DNA from: an uncultured Planctomycetota bacterium
Lineage (GTDB): Bacteria; Planctomycetota; SZUA-567; JAFGNG01
Assembly: GCA_947311175.1 (NCBI GenBank)
Contig: CAMZKK010000027.1
Span: forward strand, 1-7,445
Direction: 5' to 3'
DNA: 7,445 bases
The stretch's first letter is position 1. Every line of letters begins with the position of its first letter. This document shows positions 1 to 6,966 of this stretch, piece by piece. The position numbers were made by a program, and so were the translations under genes. Under the pieces are notes generated by a model, which was not told the DNA's origin, searched no databases, and was given only the letters and a program-made list of their open reading frames with translations.

Positions 1-1
1 C

Positions 2-1015
2 TATCATATTTGGCATTGTAATAATTGTCATTTTTGCGAAGAAAAAGAAATATTTAGAGGTGAAGATAACCTTAGCGGTAAGATTGAAATATTGCAAGAA
101 AAGTTAATGATAGAAACTCGCAGACCTGAAAATAGAATTGTTCAAATCGGCGAGCTTATTGATTATGATGAAGAATTGATTGGCTGGTCTTCTGCAATAG
201 CTGCTCACATCTTGGCAATTTATATTCATAATAGATTATCACCCAATATGCGAATTGCCGGTAAGCTCGCAAGGCTATATTTACGCACAGCATGGCTTTA
301 TCGTGAACAAAACTACTCAACTGATGTGAGAGGAAAGATTGCCATTGAACCGGAATTAGCAGTGGTTTTAGAAGATTTAAAGACAGAATGGGAAAACGGA
401 CCCTTTGATGAAGCTTCGTCAATGGCAAAAGCGATAGAATACTATAAACTTGAGTTGGAAAATATAGGCAGGCTTGATAATATAAAACAAGAAGTATCAG
501 TAATGATGTTGTTGATGTCGATGTATCTTAAACTTGAGCAAAAAAAAGAGGCAATGAGCTACATCAGGATAATTTTTAGAACCTGCACCAAAAAGCGTAG
601 TGTGATGCAGAAAGCATCGGACAATATGCTGAATAGAAAAGGTATAACCTCTAATCAAATTGATCATATTAAAACGATGTTGATTTGGCTTAACAATACG
701 ATCGAACGCACAGTTACCTTGTCTGAAAAAATCACTGAAGAAATATTTGTGGATGAATATCCTGATGCCAGAAAATTAGTAATGGGGATAAACAATCCAA
801 CTGCCGAATTGATTGCCGAAAAGCTAAAGGAAGCCGGTTTTTATGATGCAACATGTAGGAGAGTAGTTGATATTTTTAACAAAAAACTTATTTCGATTGA
901 TGCCGATAAACTTGATGCTGCTGAGGAATCATATAAAGAGAAAAAAGCTAAGAAAAAAAAACAAGGTTTTTTCAGCAAGATTGCTGATATAATCAAAGGA
1001 GAAGAGAATAGCTAA
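2..1015 (+). CDS. DUF2225 family protein with N-terminal cysteine cluster (5' end outside window)
   Basis: The reading frame is open from the first bases of the window, so the gene is truncated at its 5' end. A TTG at 92 is in frame but is unlikely to be the start, because the upstream codons look like protein. They include three cysteines in a C-x2-C-x2-C pattern (WHCNNCHFC) followed by an acidic stretch and EIF. DUF2225 proteins carry a comparable CP-x-CGY-A...F zinc-ribbon-like segment near the N-terminus. Further on, KLARLYLRTAWLYRE matches the family's A..YLR.AWLYRE signature, and the rest is helical and TPR-like, with YYKLELENIG and MYLKLEQKKEAMSYI resembling repeat helices. The C-terminus is a lysine-rich tail (KEKKAKKKKQ) ending in an amphipathic segment. 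No signal peptide can be judged. The family's biochemical role is unknown; metal binding is inferred. The stop codon directly abuts the yicC start, which suggests co-transcription. Confidence 0.72.
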   Translation, partial: YHIWHCNNCHFCEEKEIFRGEDNLSGKIEILQEKLMIETRRPENRIVQIGELIDYDEELIGWSSAIAAHILAIYIHNRLSPNMRIAGKLARLYLRTAWLYREQNYSTDVRGKIAIEPELAVVLEDLKTEWENGPFDEASSMAKAIEYYKLELENIGRLDNIKQEVSVMMLLMSMYLKLEQKKEAMSYIRIIFRTCTKKRSVMQKASDNMLNRKGITSNQIDHIKTMLIWLNNTIERTVTLSEKITEEIFVDEYPDARKLVMGINNPTAELIAEKLKEAGFYDATCRRVVDIFNKKLISIDADKLDAAEESYKEKKAKKKKQGFFSKIADIIKGEENS

Positions 1016-1909
1016 ATGAAAAACTCACTTTATAGTATGACTGGCTTTGGTTCTTCATATATTGAACGGGCTGGTATAAAATTCCAAATTCAATTAAGAT
1101 GTGTTAATCAAAAGGGACTAAGAGTCAATGTTAAATCTAAATTTTCGATTGGTGTTCTTGAGAAAACTGCACGAGAGCTTATTGCTAAAAATATCAAACG
1201 AGGAAATGTAGATCTTTTTATCGAATACACTAGAACGGAATTAAGTCCTGATTCGATGATAAATCAAAAAATGGCTAAAATAGTGGTTGATACTTACCGG
1301 AGTTTAATTTCACAAAATAACTTGAAAGATGAGATTGCAATCTCAGATATTATTAGATTTCCGGGAATATTTGATAAAGAGATGATAACTGAATTTACCG
1401 ATGAAGAGTCTGAGGTATTGATTGAATCCGTAAACAAGGCACTTGAACTTGCAAATAAAATGCGTCTTAATGAGGGTAGGGCAACAGCGGAAGTACTTCT
1501 TGGGCATCTATCTTCAATTGAAAAATTTGTAGAATTTGCAGAAAAACGCTCACCTGTAGTTGTCAATAATACACAATTGAAAATCAAAGACCGATTGGCT
1601 GAACTTGAATCACACTTACAAAACCATGAACTTGATCAAGCGATTATCGAAAGAGAAGTAATGATTTTTGCTGATAGGTCAGATATTTCAGAAGAAACCG
1701 ATAGATTGAATAACCATATCAAGCAATTCAGAGATACTGTTTGTGCAGGTGGAGAAGCTGGTAAGAAGTTAGAATTTATTGCCCAAGAAATGCTTCGAGA
1801 AACCAATACTATTGCAAGCAAAGGTAGCGATGCTGAAATTTTGACAGCTGCAATTGAATCCAAATTGGCGATCGAAAAAATTAAAGAACAGGTTGCAAAT
1901 ATCGAATGA
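1016..1909 (+). CDS. yicC: YicC/YloC family endoribonuclease
   Basis: This 297-residue protein matches the YicC family end to end; the usual length is about 290. It has the hallmark MTGFG at residues 8-12, RGNVDLFIEY at 62-71, and EGRATAEVL in the middle. ADRSDISEE is at 219-227, and the DUF1732 C-terminal signature KLEFIAQEMLRETNT..SKGSD is at about 251-272. E. coli YicC and B. subtilis YloC have been reported as endoribonucleases involved in RNA decay; the RNA target here is unknown. The start at 1016 lies right after the stop of the upstream gene and has AGGAG/GAAGAG purine runs 9-14 bases upstream. The ATG at 1037, which would place MTGFG at the terminus, has no visible ribosome binding site, so seven extra residues are kept. 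The stop overlaps the gmk start as ATGA. Pairing with gmk is a common bacterial arrangement. Confidence 0.93.
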   Translation: MKNSLYSMTGFGSSYIERAGIKFQIQLRCVNQKGLRVNVKSKFSIGVLEKTARELIAKNIKRGNVDLFIEYTRTELSPDSMINQKMAKIVVDTYRSLISQNNLKDEIAISDIIRFPGIFDKEMITEFTDEESEVLIESVNKALELANKMRLNEGRATAEVLLGHLSSIEKFVEFAEKRSPVVVNNTQLKIKDRLAELESHLQNHELDQAIIEREVMIFADRSDISEETDRLNNHIKQFRDTVCAGGEAGKKLEFIAQEMLRETNTIASKGSDAEILTAAIESKLAIEKIKEQVANIE

Positions 1910-2547
1910 ATAATAAATCACAAGGGGTTTTGATTATATTATCTGGTCCTGCCGGTGCGGGGAAAACTACTTATGCCAAAATGCTTTGCGATAGGTTAGA
2001 TGATTGCGTTATGTCTATTTCTGCGACAACTCGCTTACCAAGAGGCAACGAAGCACACGGTAAGGATTATTTCTTTCTTAATGAAGATGAATTTAAACAA
2101 CAAATTGCAGAAGATAAATTTGCAGAATATGCAAAATTTTCTCGAAACTATTACGGTACCCCTAAATTATTTATTGATAAAAATTTATCTGCTGGAAAAA
2201 ATACAATCCTTGATATTGAAGTAAAGGGTGCGTCACAAATAAAGAAAACATACAATCGAGCTGTGATGATTTTTCTTTTACCACCAACTCCAGAAATACT
2301 GATTGAAAGATTACGTAAAAGAAAAACCGAAAGCAATGAAGAGGTATCTCGACGAATGGATATCGCAAGAGATGAAATTACAAAAGTGAATGAGTATGAC
2401 TATTTTTTAATAAATGACAATCTTGAAAAAACTTACAGTTTGATTGAGTCAATTGTTAAAGCTGACAAATATCGAATTAGGGGAGGTGAGATAGATTGCT
2501 GGTTGGGTGGTAGAAAAAGTGAAGATGTGCTAAGGATTCAGGATTAA
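1906..2547 (+). CDS. gmk: Guanylate kinase
   Basis: Guanylate kinase phosphorylates GMP (and dGMP) to GDP with ATP in the cytoplasm, feeding GTP and dGTP synthesis. The 213-residue product has the usual length and all main motifs. The P-loop SGPAGAGKTT is at 13-22. The GMP-binding segment SATTRLPRGNE is at 39-49, with both arginines and the glutamate present. EYAKFSRNYYGTP is at 74-86, LDIEVKGA at 102-109, and an arginine-rich lid (RLRKRKTESNEEVSRR) at 135-150. Small departures from the common consensus are PRGNE instead of PRPGE, and DIE in place of the usual EID before the V-K/Q-GA motif; neither removes an obvious catalytic residue. Translation is probably coupled to yicC through the ATGA overlap, since only a weak ribosome binding site is visible. 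The stop overlaps the next start by one base (TAATG). Confidence 0.96.
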   Translation: MNNKSQGVLIILSGPAGAGKTTYAKMLCDRLDDCVMSISATTRLPRGNEAHGKDYFFLNEDEFKQQIAEDKFAEYAKFSRNYYGTPKLFIDKNLSAGKNTILDIEVKGASQIKKTYNRAVMIFLLPPTPEILIERLRKRKTESNEEVSRRMDIARDEITKVNEYDYFLINDNLEKTYSLIESIVKADKYRIRGGEIDCWLGGRKSEDVLRIQD

Positions 2548-3095
2548 TGATGAGTATTCTCAATGGAAAAAAAATCACACTTGGTATCACCGGCAGTATC
2601 GCCGCTTTTAAAGCAGCATCTCTTGCCGGGCAATTAGTCAAGGCTGGTGCTGAGGTATCTACAATAATGACTGCATCTGCACAAAAATTTATCACCCCAT
2701 TGACATTTGAATCAATTACTCATAGAAAAGTTTCTTGTGGAATATTTTCTCCACACGAATATGAGCCTCAACATATATCTTTGGCGGAAAATTCTGATAT
2801 TTTGGTTGTTGCTCCGGCAACAGCTAATTGTCTTGGCAAATTAGCAAATGGCATAGCTGATGATTTGCTTACCTGTATTGCAATGGCTACTAGAGCAAAA
2901 ATTTTAATTGCTCCGGCAATGAATGATGGGATGTATACTCATCAATCAACTACAAAAAATATAGAAACCTTGAGTTCGAGAGGTGTTTATTTTATTGGTC
3001 CAGATCAAGGGCGTCTCGCCAGTGGCAAAATGGGAATTGGCAGAATGATTGCAATCGAAACCATATTTGAAAAAATTTCTCAAATCCTATCTTGA
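2547..3095 (+). CDS. coaC: Phosphopantothenoylcysteine decarboxylase, stand-alone CoaC domain
   Basis: This flavoprotein (FMN-dependent in the family) decarboxylates 4'-phosphopantothenoylcysteine to 4'-phosphopantetheine in coenzyme A synthesis. The 182 residues correspond to the N-terminal half of the usual bifunctional CoaBC (Dfp). GITGSIAAFKA is at about 13-23, and the active-site histidine is H76 in HISLA. APATANCLGKLANGIADDLLT is at about 89-109, and PAMN at 123-126. The substrate-clamp region GRLASGKMGIGRM is at 155-167. The register is within one residue of E. coli Dfp (H75, N125, C158). The residue aligned with the catalytic Cys158 is Ser159 here; other bacterial lineages also lack this Cys, so activity is still likely. 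The start is ATG at 2547 or the adjacent ATG at 2550, one base overlapping the gmk stop. The protein ends after one helix beyond GRM, and CoaB follows as a separate gene. Confidence 0.9.
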   Translation: MMSILNGKKITLGITGSIAAFKAASLAGQLVKAGAEVSTIMTASAQKFITPLTFESITHRKVSCGIFSPHEYEPQHISLAENSDILVVAPATANCLGKLANGIADDLLTCIAMATRAKILIAPAMNDGMYTHQSTTKNIETLSSRGVYFIGPDQGRLASGKMGIGRMIAIETIFEKISQILS

Positions 3096-3114
3096 TTATG
3101 AAAACTAGAATTAT

Positions 3115-3822
3115 ATGAATGATAAAATCATAGATGAAGTAAATCTCATAATATCTCGGCAAACATCTCAAAAAATTTCTAAACCAAAAATTTTAATTAC
3201 TGCCGGTCCTACTTATGAGGATATTGATGATGTAAGATTTATCGGTAATAGAAGTTCAGGTAAGATGGGAATATCATTGGCAACCAAGGCATTTTTAGAC
3301 AATCATCAGATTGTTTTGATTACCGGACCTGTTGCCATTGAACTTCCTTCGACAATTGAGGGATGTCGAGTTAAGGTTAGAAGTGCCTTAGAAATGTTTA
3401 CAGCAGTTAAAACAGCTATTGATTGGGCTGATATTATAATTATGACAGCTGCGGTTGCTGATTACCGTCCAGAGAATAGGATAGATGGAAAAATCCATAA
3501 GTCAGACGGGGGAATGTCGTTAAAATTAATTAGGAATCCCGATATTTTAACAGAGATAAAAAGCCTAACTACAGATAAGATTGTTGTCGGTTTCTCATTA
3601 GATTCAGATATTAATATTGAAATAGCAAGACAAAAATTGATTGATAAAAATATTACATTTATTATTGCAAATTCTACCTCGACCTTCAATTCTCAAGCCA
3701 TCAAAGCAACTATCATTGAGAAACAAGGTGAATTAGAACATTTCGAAGGTAGTAAAGACGAATTGGCAGAAATTATTTTAAATAAATGCAAAGATTATTC
3801 TATATCAAAATATCACAGTTAG
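3115..3822 (+). CDS. coaB: Phosphopantothenate-cysteine ligase, stand-alone CoaB domain
   Basis: CoaB joins cysteine to 4'-phosphopantothenate, using CTP in most bacteria, in the step just before CoaC. The 235-residue product matches the C-terminal half of CoaBC. The nucleotide-binding motif ITAGPTYEDIDDVRFIGN.SSGKMG is at 28-52, with the conserved R41 and N45. TAAVADYRP is at 111-119, the lysine-containing KIHK at 126-129, and NPDIL at 141-145. VGF at 158-160 and ARQKLIDKN..FIIAN at 171-186 complete the fold. The loop after VGF reads SLDSD where many homologues have a glutamate (AAET/ALET), a mild substitution. About 24 residues precede the ligase fold and resemble the helical linker of fused proteins. 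The ATG at 3115 is the first start after an in-frame TAG at 3106 and has no clear ribosome binding site, so coupling to coaC across 19 bases is possible. The gene lies convergent with the minus-strand block. Confidence 0.9.
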   Translation: MNDKIIDEVNLIISRQTSQKISKPKILITAGPTYEDIDDVRFIGNRSSGKMGISLATKAFLDNHQIVLITGPVAIELPSTIEGCRVKVRSALEMFTAVKTAIDWADIIIMTAAVADYRPENRIDGKIHKSDGGMSLKLIRNPDILTEIKSLTTDKIVVGFSLDSDINIEIARQKLIDKNITFIIANSTSTFNSQAIKATIIEKQGELEHFEGSKDELAEIILNKCKDYSISKYHS

Positions 3823-3850
3823 AGAGAAATTTAATTTTCAATTTCAACTG
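3816..3850. repeat. Weak interrupted inverted repeat at the convergent gene junction
   Basis: The sequence CAGTT (3816-3820) pairs with AACTG (3846-3850), and inside it GAAATT (3826-3831) pairs with AATTTC (3840-3845) around an 8-base loop. A 5-base bulge lies on one side. The element overlaps the coaB stop and sits where the two convergent blocks meet, so it could act as a weak two-way terminator. It is AT-rich and has no following T-run, so an intrinsic terminator is not established. Confidence 0.25.
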
Positions 3851-3860
3851 AGGAATTTGA

Positions 3861-4280
3861 TTAAGTTGGCGGTTCAATCCAATCGAGGTCAATATCAATA
3901 GTTTTTACCAGTAGGGTTATTGCCCATGCTAAGATATGGGCAGCGTGAATATCGCCTTCTTTTTGATGATTGGTCGCCTTTATTTGTGCGTAATTAAGTA
4001 GGCTACCACTTGTTAGGGTGGAGTATCCATCGTCAGGCATCACAAAGTTTTTTAATTGATCTATTCGGTTATTATAAAAATCATTGATTTCGTTTCTTCT
4101 GTAATCTGTTTGTCTTGTTGCTCTATCTAAAACCACGATTGGATTAAGAAAATAACACACATGCTCAACCTTGTCTAAAGATAGAGCAACATCAATTAAT
4201 AATTCAGGGTAGGGTAGGGGATTTGTGTCTATTGAAACATCTGATAATGTTGTAAGTTTCATTGCCCCGCTTACCGCCAT
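3861..4280 (-). CDS. C-terminal portion of a helical (alpha/alpha-toroid-like) protein, open frame after the in-frame stop
   Basis: The open frame encodes 139 residues with no motif of a named enzyme. Its order of features resembles the C-terminal third of all-helical, terpenoid-cyclase-like proteins found in polysaccharide gene clusters. These are SGAMKLTTL at 4-12, LPYPELLIDVAL at 22-33, CYFLNPIVVLDRA..TDYRRNEI at 42-65, LKNF..PDDGYST at 77-89, and GDIHAAHILAWAITLL at 109-124. That family match is pattern memory, not a search. The ATG at 4280 has no visible ribosome binding site; a second ATG at 4262 is equally poorly supported. The frame continues upstream without interruption for seven codons to the TAA that ends the 209-residue frame. 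The most economical reading is therefore the 3' part of one broken gene rather than an independent gene. Convergent with coaB, 38 bases away. Confidence 0.5.
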   Translation of the reverse strand: MAVSGAMKLTTLSDVSIDTNPLPYPELLIDVALSLDKVEHVCYFLNPIVVLDRATRQTDYRRNEINDFYNNRIDQLKNFVMPDDGYSTLTSGSLLNYAQIKATNHQKEGDIHAAHILAWAITLLVKTIDIDLDWIEPPT

Positions 4281-4301
4281 TTTGGGCGAATAGTCTTTTA
4301 G

Positions 4302-4931
4302 TTATTTTATAATTTTTTCAATATTGATATTTGCTAATAGCGATTCAGAACTTATTGGCAGTGAGATGCCATTCTGTTCTGTAATTTTTAAGATTGTATA
4401 TAATCCGGAAATATGTGAATAGCTTGACCAAATGTCTTTTTGGTTTGAAATGCCGTTTAGCCACCTTGTAATAAATTTATGATTACTTAGTGCGGTAGGG
4501 ATGACTAATTTATTAAAAACATTTAAGTGGTCGAAGGTGCTGAATATTTGTCTTAGAAGGCTCATACGCCACAACCACTTTGGTTCTTTCCATCTTTGCG
4601 ATAATAGTAATGAACAAAGTGAGCCTCTTTGAATTGTAGATTCAATCGGTTTATCTATTAAAAAACCAAATTCAAGACTATCTCTATTCATTGATTTGAA
4701 TGAGCAGATGCGATTAAGCCACCGTTGTTGTTCATTTTGATTTATTTCATTCCAAAGTTTGGTTTGGATAGCAGTCTTTAATGCTATAATTGATGGAGAA
4801 AGCCCGGAATTGGCTGTAATCTTATTTATATCAGAGTTGCTACTAAACGGCACTATTCCATTTTTGTGCTTTTGAATAAAATTCTTTACCCAATTTTTTA
4901 ATTTATTTGAATGACTTAATAGTGATTCCAA
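4302..4931 (-). CDS. N-terminal portion of a helical (alpha/alpha-toroid-like) hypothetical protein, TTG start
   Basis: This frame encodes 209 residues, mostly helical, with no signal peptide or membrane segment. The segments RWLNRICSFKS...FGFLID (70-93) and FITRWLNGISNQKDIWSSYSHISGL (153-177) resemble the W..I.sFQ..DG.F and WL....D.PW..gS repeats of alpha/alpha-toroid proteins that accompany glycosyltransferases. This is a tentative structural inference, and no catalytic residues can be assigned. The TTG start is favoured because TAA lies two codons upstream in frame and GGAG (4938-4941) sits six bases before it. The gene begins 16 bases after the stop of the tandem glycosyltransferase, so the two are probably co-transcribed. 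The frame ends in a single TAA, after which the same frame continues into the 139-residue frame. It is therefore likely the 5' part of an interrupted gene. Confidence 0.6.
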   Translation of the reverse strand: MESLLSHSNKLKNWVKNFIQKHKNGIVPFSSNSDINKITANSGLSPSIIALKTAIQTKLWNEINQNEQQRWLNRICSFKSMNRDSLEFGFLIDKPIESTIQRGSLCSLLLSQRWKEPKWLWRMSLLRQIFSTFDHLNVFNKLVIPTALSNHKFITRWLNGISNQKDIWSSYSHISGLYTILKITEQNGISLPISSESLLANINIEKIIK

Positions 4932-4937
4932 CTCTTA

Positions 4938-4941
4938 CTCC
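4938..4941 (-). promoter_or_regulatory. Ribosome binding site deciding the TTG start of the helical protein gene
   Basis: GGAG on the minus strand lies six bases upstream of the TTG at 4931, in the short gap after the glycosyltransferase stop. Together with the in-frame TAA just upstream of the TTG it fixes the start at a non-ATG codon. Confidence 0.6.
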
Positions 4942-4947
4942 AAATAT

Positions 4948-6960
4948 TTAAAGAATGTAGTCTCTTTTGCGAATTAGAATTCCTCGGAAAAATTTATTCC
5001 ATTCTTGAACAATGTGTCGAGTGCTTTGGTCAACAACTTTTGCCTGGGCGTTGCTTGAATGGGATGTCAATAATTCATTATTGGAAAGGTAAGAGGATAT
5101 TGCGGTTTTGAATTCGTCATCACTATCAACTAAAAACCCGCAATCATTATCATTTAATCTTTGGAGATAAGATGGGACTCTTGAAGCAATAACCGGTATT
5201 GATTGAGCGAGAAAACAATCAACCTTAAATGAGCTATGAGCTTTGTTGTATGGTAAATCAAGATTAATTCTTGGGCAGAGTGCAATGTCAGCAGTTTGAC
5301 AATTGGCAAGAAATGTATGGTAATTCCATTTTATAAACTTTGCCCCAATCAGTGATTCACATGGTTTTTCAGTAAGGGTAATTAGCTCACACCCCATATC
5401 TTTTGCTATCTCCCACCAGCCAACCATTCCTTCAGTTTTAGTTGCCATTCCTGCATAGATTAAGGTTGGCTTTTTGATACGGTCTTTTTGGGTTGGCTTT
5501 TTATACCATTCATAAGGCACCGCATCAGGGATACAATAACTGTGTTTATGAATAGTGGCTACCTTATCGGCTAACCATGGAGATACAGAGCTGATGGCTG
5601 AAGAAAGACTTATGATTTCTTTTGTCATATCAATATCTTCAGTTGTTATTTCTATATTATTTGCCTTACTTTCATCTAAGGTATTTGTCACCATATCGAA
5701 AATAAAATTAATATTTTTTTGCTTTAATTGTTTTGCAATTTCAACAGATTTTACTGTTGGACGATTCATGATAATTGCCAAGTCAAGATTGTTATAATTA
5801 GTTGGGTCGATTACGATATCAACCCCATACCATTTTAGAAGTTTTTTGAATTGATAACATCTAATCCAAGCGGAAGCCCTAATTCGGTGATATTCAGAAG
5901 GATTGACAAAATCAAGATTTAAAAAATACCCCACTCTTATTCGTGGATTATATGCCTTTGGTTTAGTGAGGAGGTTACAGCATTTGTTGATAATTGTTCG
6001 TTTGAATTTGCCGTCACTGACTTTGTCATTGAGGTTACTCAGTTCTTCAAAATATTTAACAGCTGATTTTTCTACGGTGAAATTTTCGATAATTCTATTG
6101 CGTGCCTTTTCACTAAGGATTGTTTGGTTCTTTGTGAAAAAATCTATGTCAATGTTTGGATTGTCAGAAATCTGTAACCCACAACCTGCAACCTCTTCCG
6201 GTATTCCACCACTATCATGATGCCAAATTGGAGTTCCACTCGCCATTGCTTGCAAAACAATATTTGGACATGCATCATTGATTGTCGGTGAGCAAAAAAC
6301 ATCAACAGTTCTTAGTATTTTACAAAGCTCTGAATGTTTATTTCTCCCTAATAGCGTTATGTTTGTCGGTAGGTTTCCACCAAGATTATAGGGTAGAGAG
6401 TGGATATTGATTTCAGAAGCAATATAAAAATTACACTTTGGTAGTAGGTGTGCAAGGTGAATATATTCACGAATACCTTTAAGATGTTGTTGAGAATTTG
6501 AGGCATAAAGAATATTTATTCCTGAGTTTTTTATAAGTTTTGATTTTTCACCATTTGGCGTAAATGTATCTATATCAACTCCGTTAAAAATGACTTTTCC
6601 GCTTTTTGAGGTGACACCATAGGACTTTAGAATATTTTGAGAAAATTCACTCTGATATATTATTACATCAGAATACCGACATATCTTTTCTTGTATTTTA
6701 TCGGAATCATCTATTCGTCCATATGCATACGCAGAACCGTCAAGACGAAGCAATATTGGAAAACCTTTATTCCAAAATTTCTTTACAATATTAATTGGCG
6801 TTAGGAATGAATTAATAAAGACGGGGTAAACTTTATTTGTGGGAGTGTCTGTATAGATTATTTCTACCCCCATTTTTTCAAGTTCGACAAAAAGAGCGTT
6901 TAGAAAATGATGAGCCCCTCCTTTATTGTTATCTAATTTAACTGGGCAAATAATTTTCAC
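4948..6960 (-). CDS. Tandem two-domain GT-B glycosyltransferase (GT4-like)
   Basis: This 670-residue cytoplasmic protein appears to be two GT-B glycosyltransferases in one chain, likely transferring nucleotide-activated sugars during surface polysaccharide or glycan synthesis; substrates cannot be read from sequence. Unit 1 (about 1-310) has a GT4-like N-terminus with GGAHHFL at 14-20, IFNGVDIDTF at 124-133, and LYASNSQQHLKG at 151-162. Its donor-site loop is PTINDACPNIVLQAMASGTP at 225-244. In that loop the usual E-x7-E pair is D229 and Q237. Unit 2 (about 338-660) starts RIRVGYFLN, has SEYHRIRASAWIR at 355-367, LIYAGMATKTEG at 500-511, and a donor-site loop with FKVDCFLAQSIPVIAS at 578-593. 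A basic linker (about 310-338) joins them. The start is GTG, with GAGG 11 bases upstream inside the end of the ferredoxin gene, six bases away. It is probably co-transcribed with both neighbours. Confidence 0.85.
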   Translation of the reverse strand: MKIICPVKLDNNKGGAHHFLNALFVELEKMGVEIIYTDTPTNKVYPVFINSFLTPINIVKKFWNKGFPILLRLDGSAYAYGRIDDSDKIQEKICRYSDVIIYQSEFSQNILKSYGVTSKSGKVIFNGVDIDTFTPNGEKSKLIKNSGINILYASNSQQHLKGIREYIHLAHLLPKCNFYIASEINIHSLPYNLGGNLPTNITLLGRNKHSELCKILRTVDVFCSPTINDACPNIVLQAMASGTPIWHHDSGGIPEEVAGCGLQISDNPNIDIDFFTKNQTILSEKARNRIIENFTVEKSAVKYFEELSNLNDKVSDGKFKRTIINKCCNLLTKPKAYNPRIRVGYFLNLDFVNPSEYHRIRASAWIRCYQFKKLLKWYGVDIVIDPTNYNNLDLAIIMNRPTVKSVEIAKQLKQKNINFIFDMVTNTLDESKANNIEITTEDIDMTKEIISLSSAISSVSPWLADKVATIHKHSYCIPDAVPYEWYKKPTQKDRIKKPTLIYAGMATKTEGMVGWWEIAKDMGCELITLTEKPCESLIGAKFIKWNYHTFLANCQTADIALCPRINLDLPYNKAHSSFKVDCFLAQSIPVIASRVPSYLQRLNDNDCGFLVDSDDEFKTAISSYLSNNELLTSHSSNAQAKVVDQSTRHIVQEWNKFFRGILIRKRDYIL

Positions 6961-6966
6961 TTGTTG

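Larger units (their letters stand above)
3861..4931 (-). pseudogene. Possible single helical-protein gene interrupted by one in-frame TAA
   Basis: The 209-residue and 139-residue frames lie in the same reading frame. They are separated only by TAA at 4302-4304 and seven sense codons (LKDYSPK), so there are about 356 amino-acid codons with one stop. The sequence character continues across the stop: helical segments on the left, then SPKMAVSGAMK and the expected C-terminal block on the right. The downstream frame lacks a ribosome binding site. A single base change from a sense codon such as AAA, GAA or CAA would explain the interruption. Alternatives are a sequencing error, a genuine gene fission with reinitiation, or stop-codon readthrough. 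The family assignment (alpha/alpha-toroid, polysaccharide-associated) is inferred. Confidence 0.5.

Noticed and set aside
92..1015. Complete gene starting at TTG 92
   Set aside because: The frame is open to the window edge and upstream codons carry a family-like cysteine motif, so the gene is truncated rather than starting here.
1294..1863. Minus-strand open frames opposite yicC
   Set aside because: Serine/isoleucine-rich translations typical of antisense shadows, with no family features.
3085..3120. Simple frameshift or nonsense mutation in a fused coaBC
   Set aside because: The coaC frame has multiple stops here (TGA, TGA), the coaB frame has an upstream TAG, and the two frames differ, so more than one change would be needed.
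3823..3860. Intrinsic terminator between the convergent blocks
   Set aside because: Only a short AT-rich interrupted stem is present, without a GC-rich hairpin or T-run, so it is listed as a weak inverted repeat only.
3861..4280. DUF4254-like small protein
   Set aside because: A loose resemblance (NYAQIK..NHQ, R..RQTDYRRNEI) was considered, but the segment order fits the C-terminal part of the toroid-like family better and continues the upstream frame.
5555..6220. Plus-strand open frames inside the glycosyltransferase gene (5555-5797, 5903-6220)
   Set aside because: They have no recognisable motifs and lie wholly opposite a well-supported gene; treated as shadow frames.
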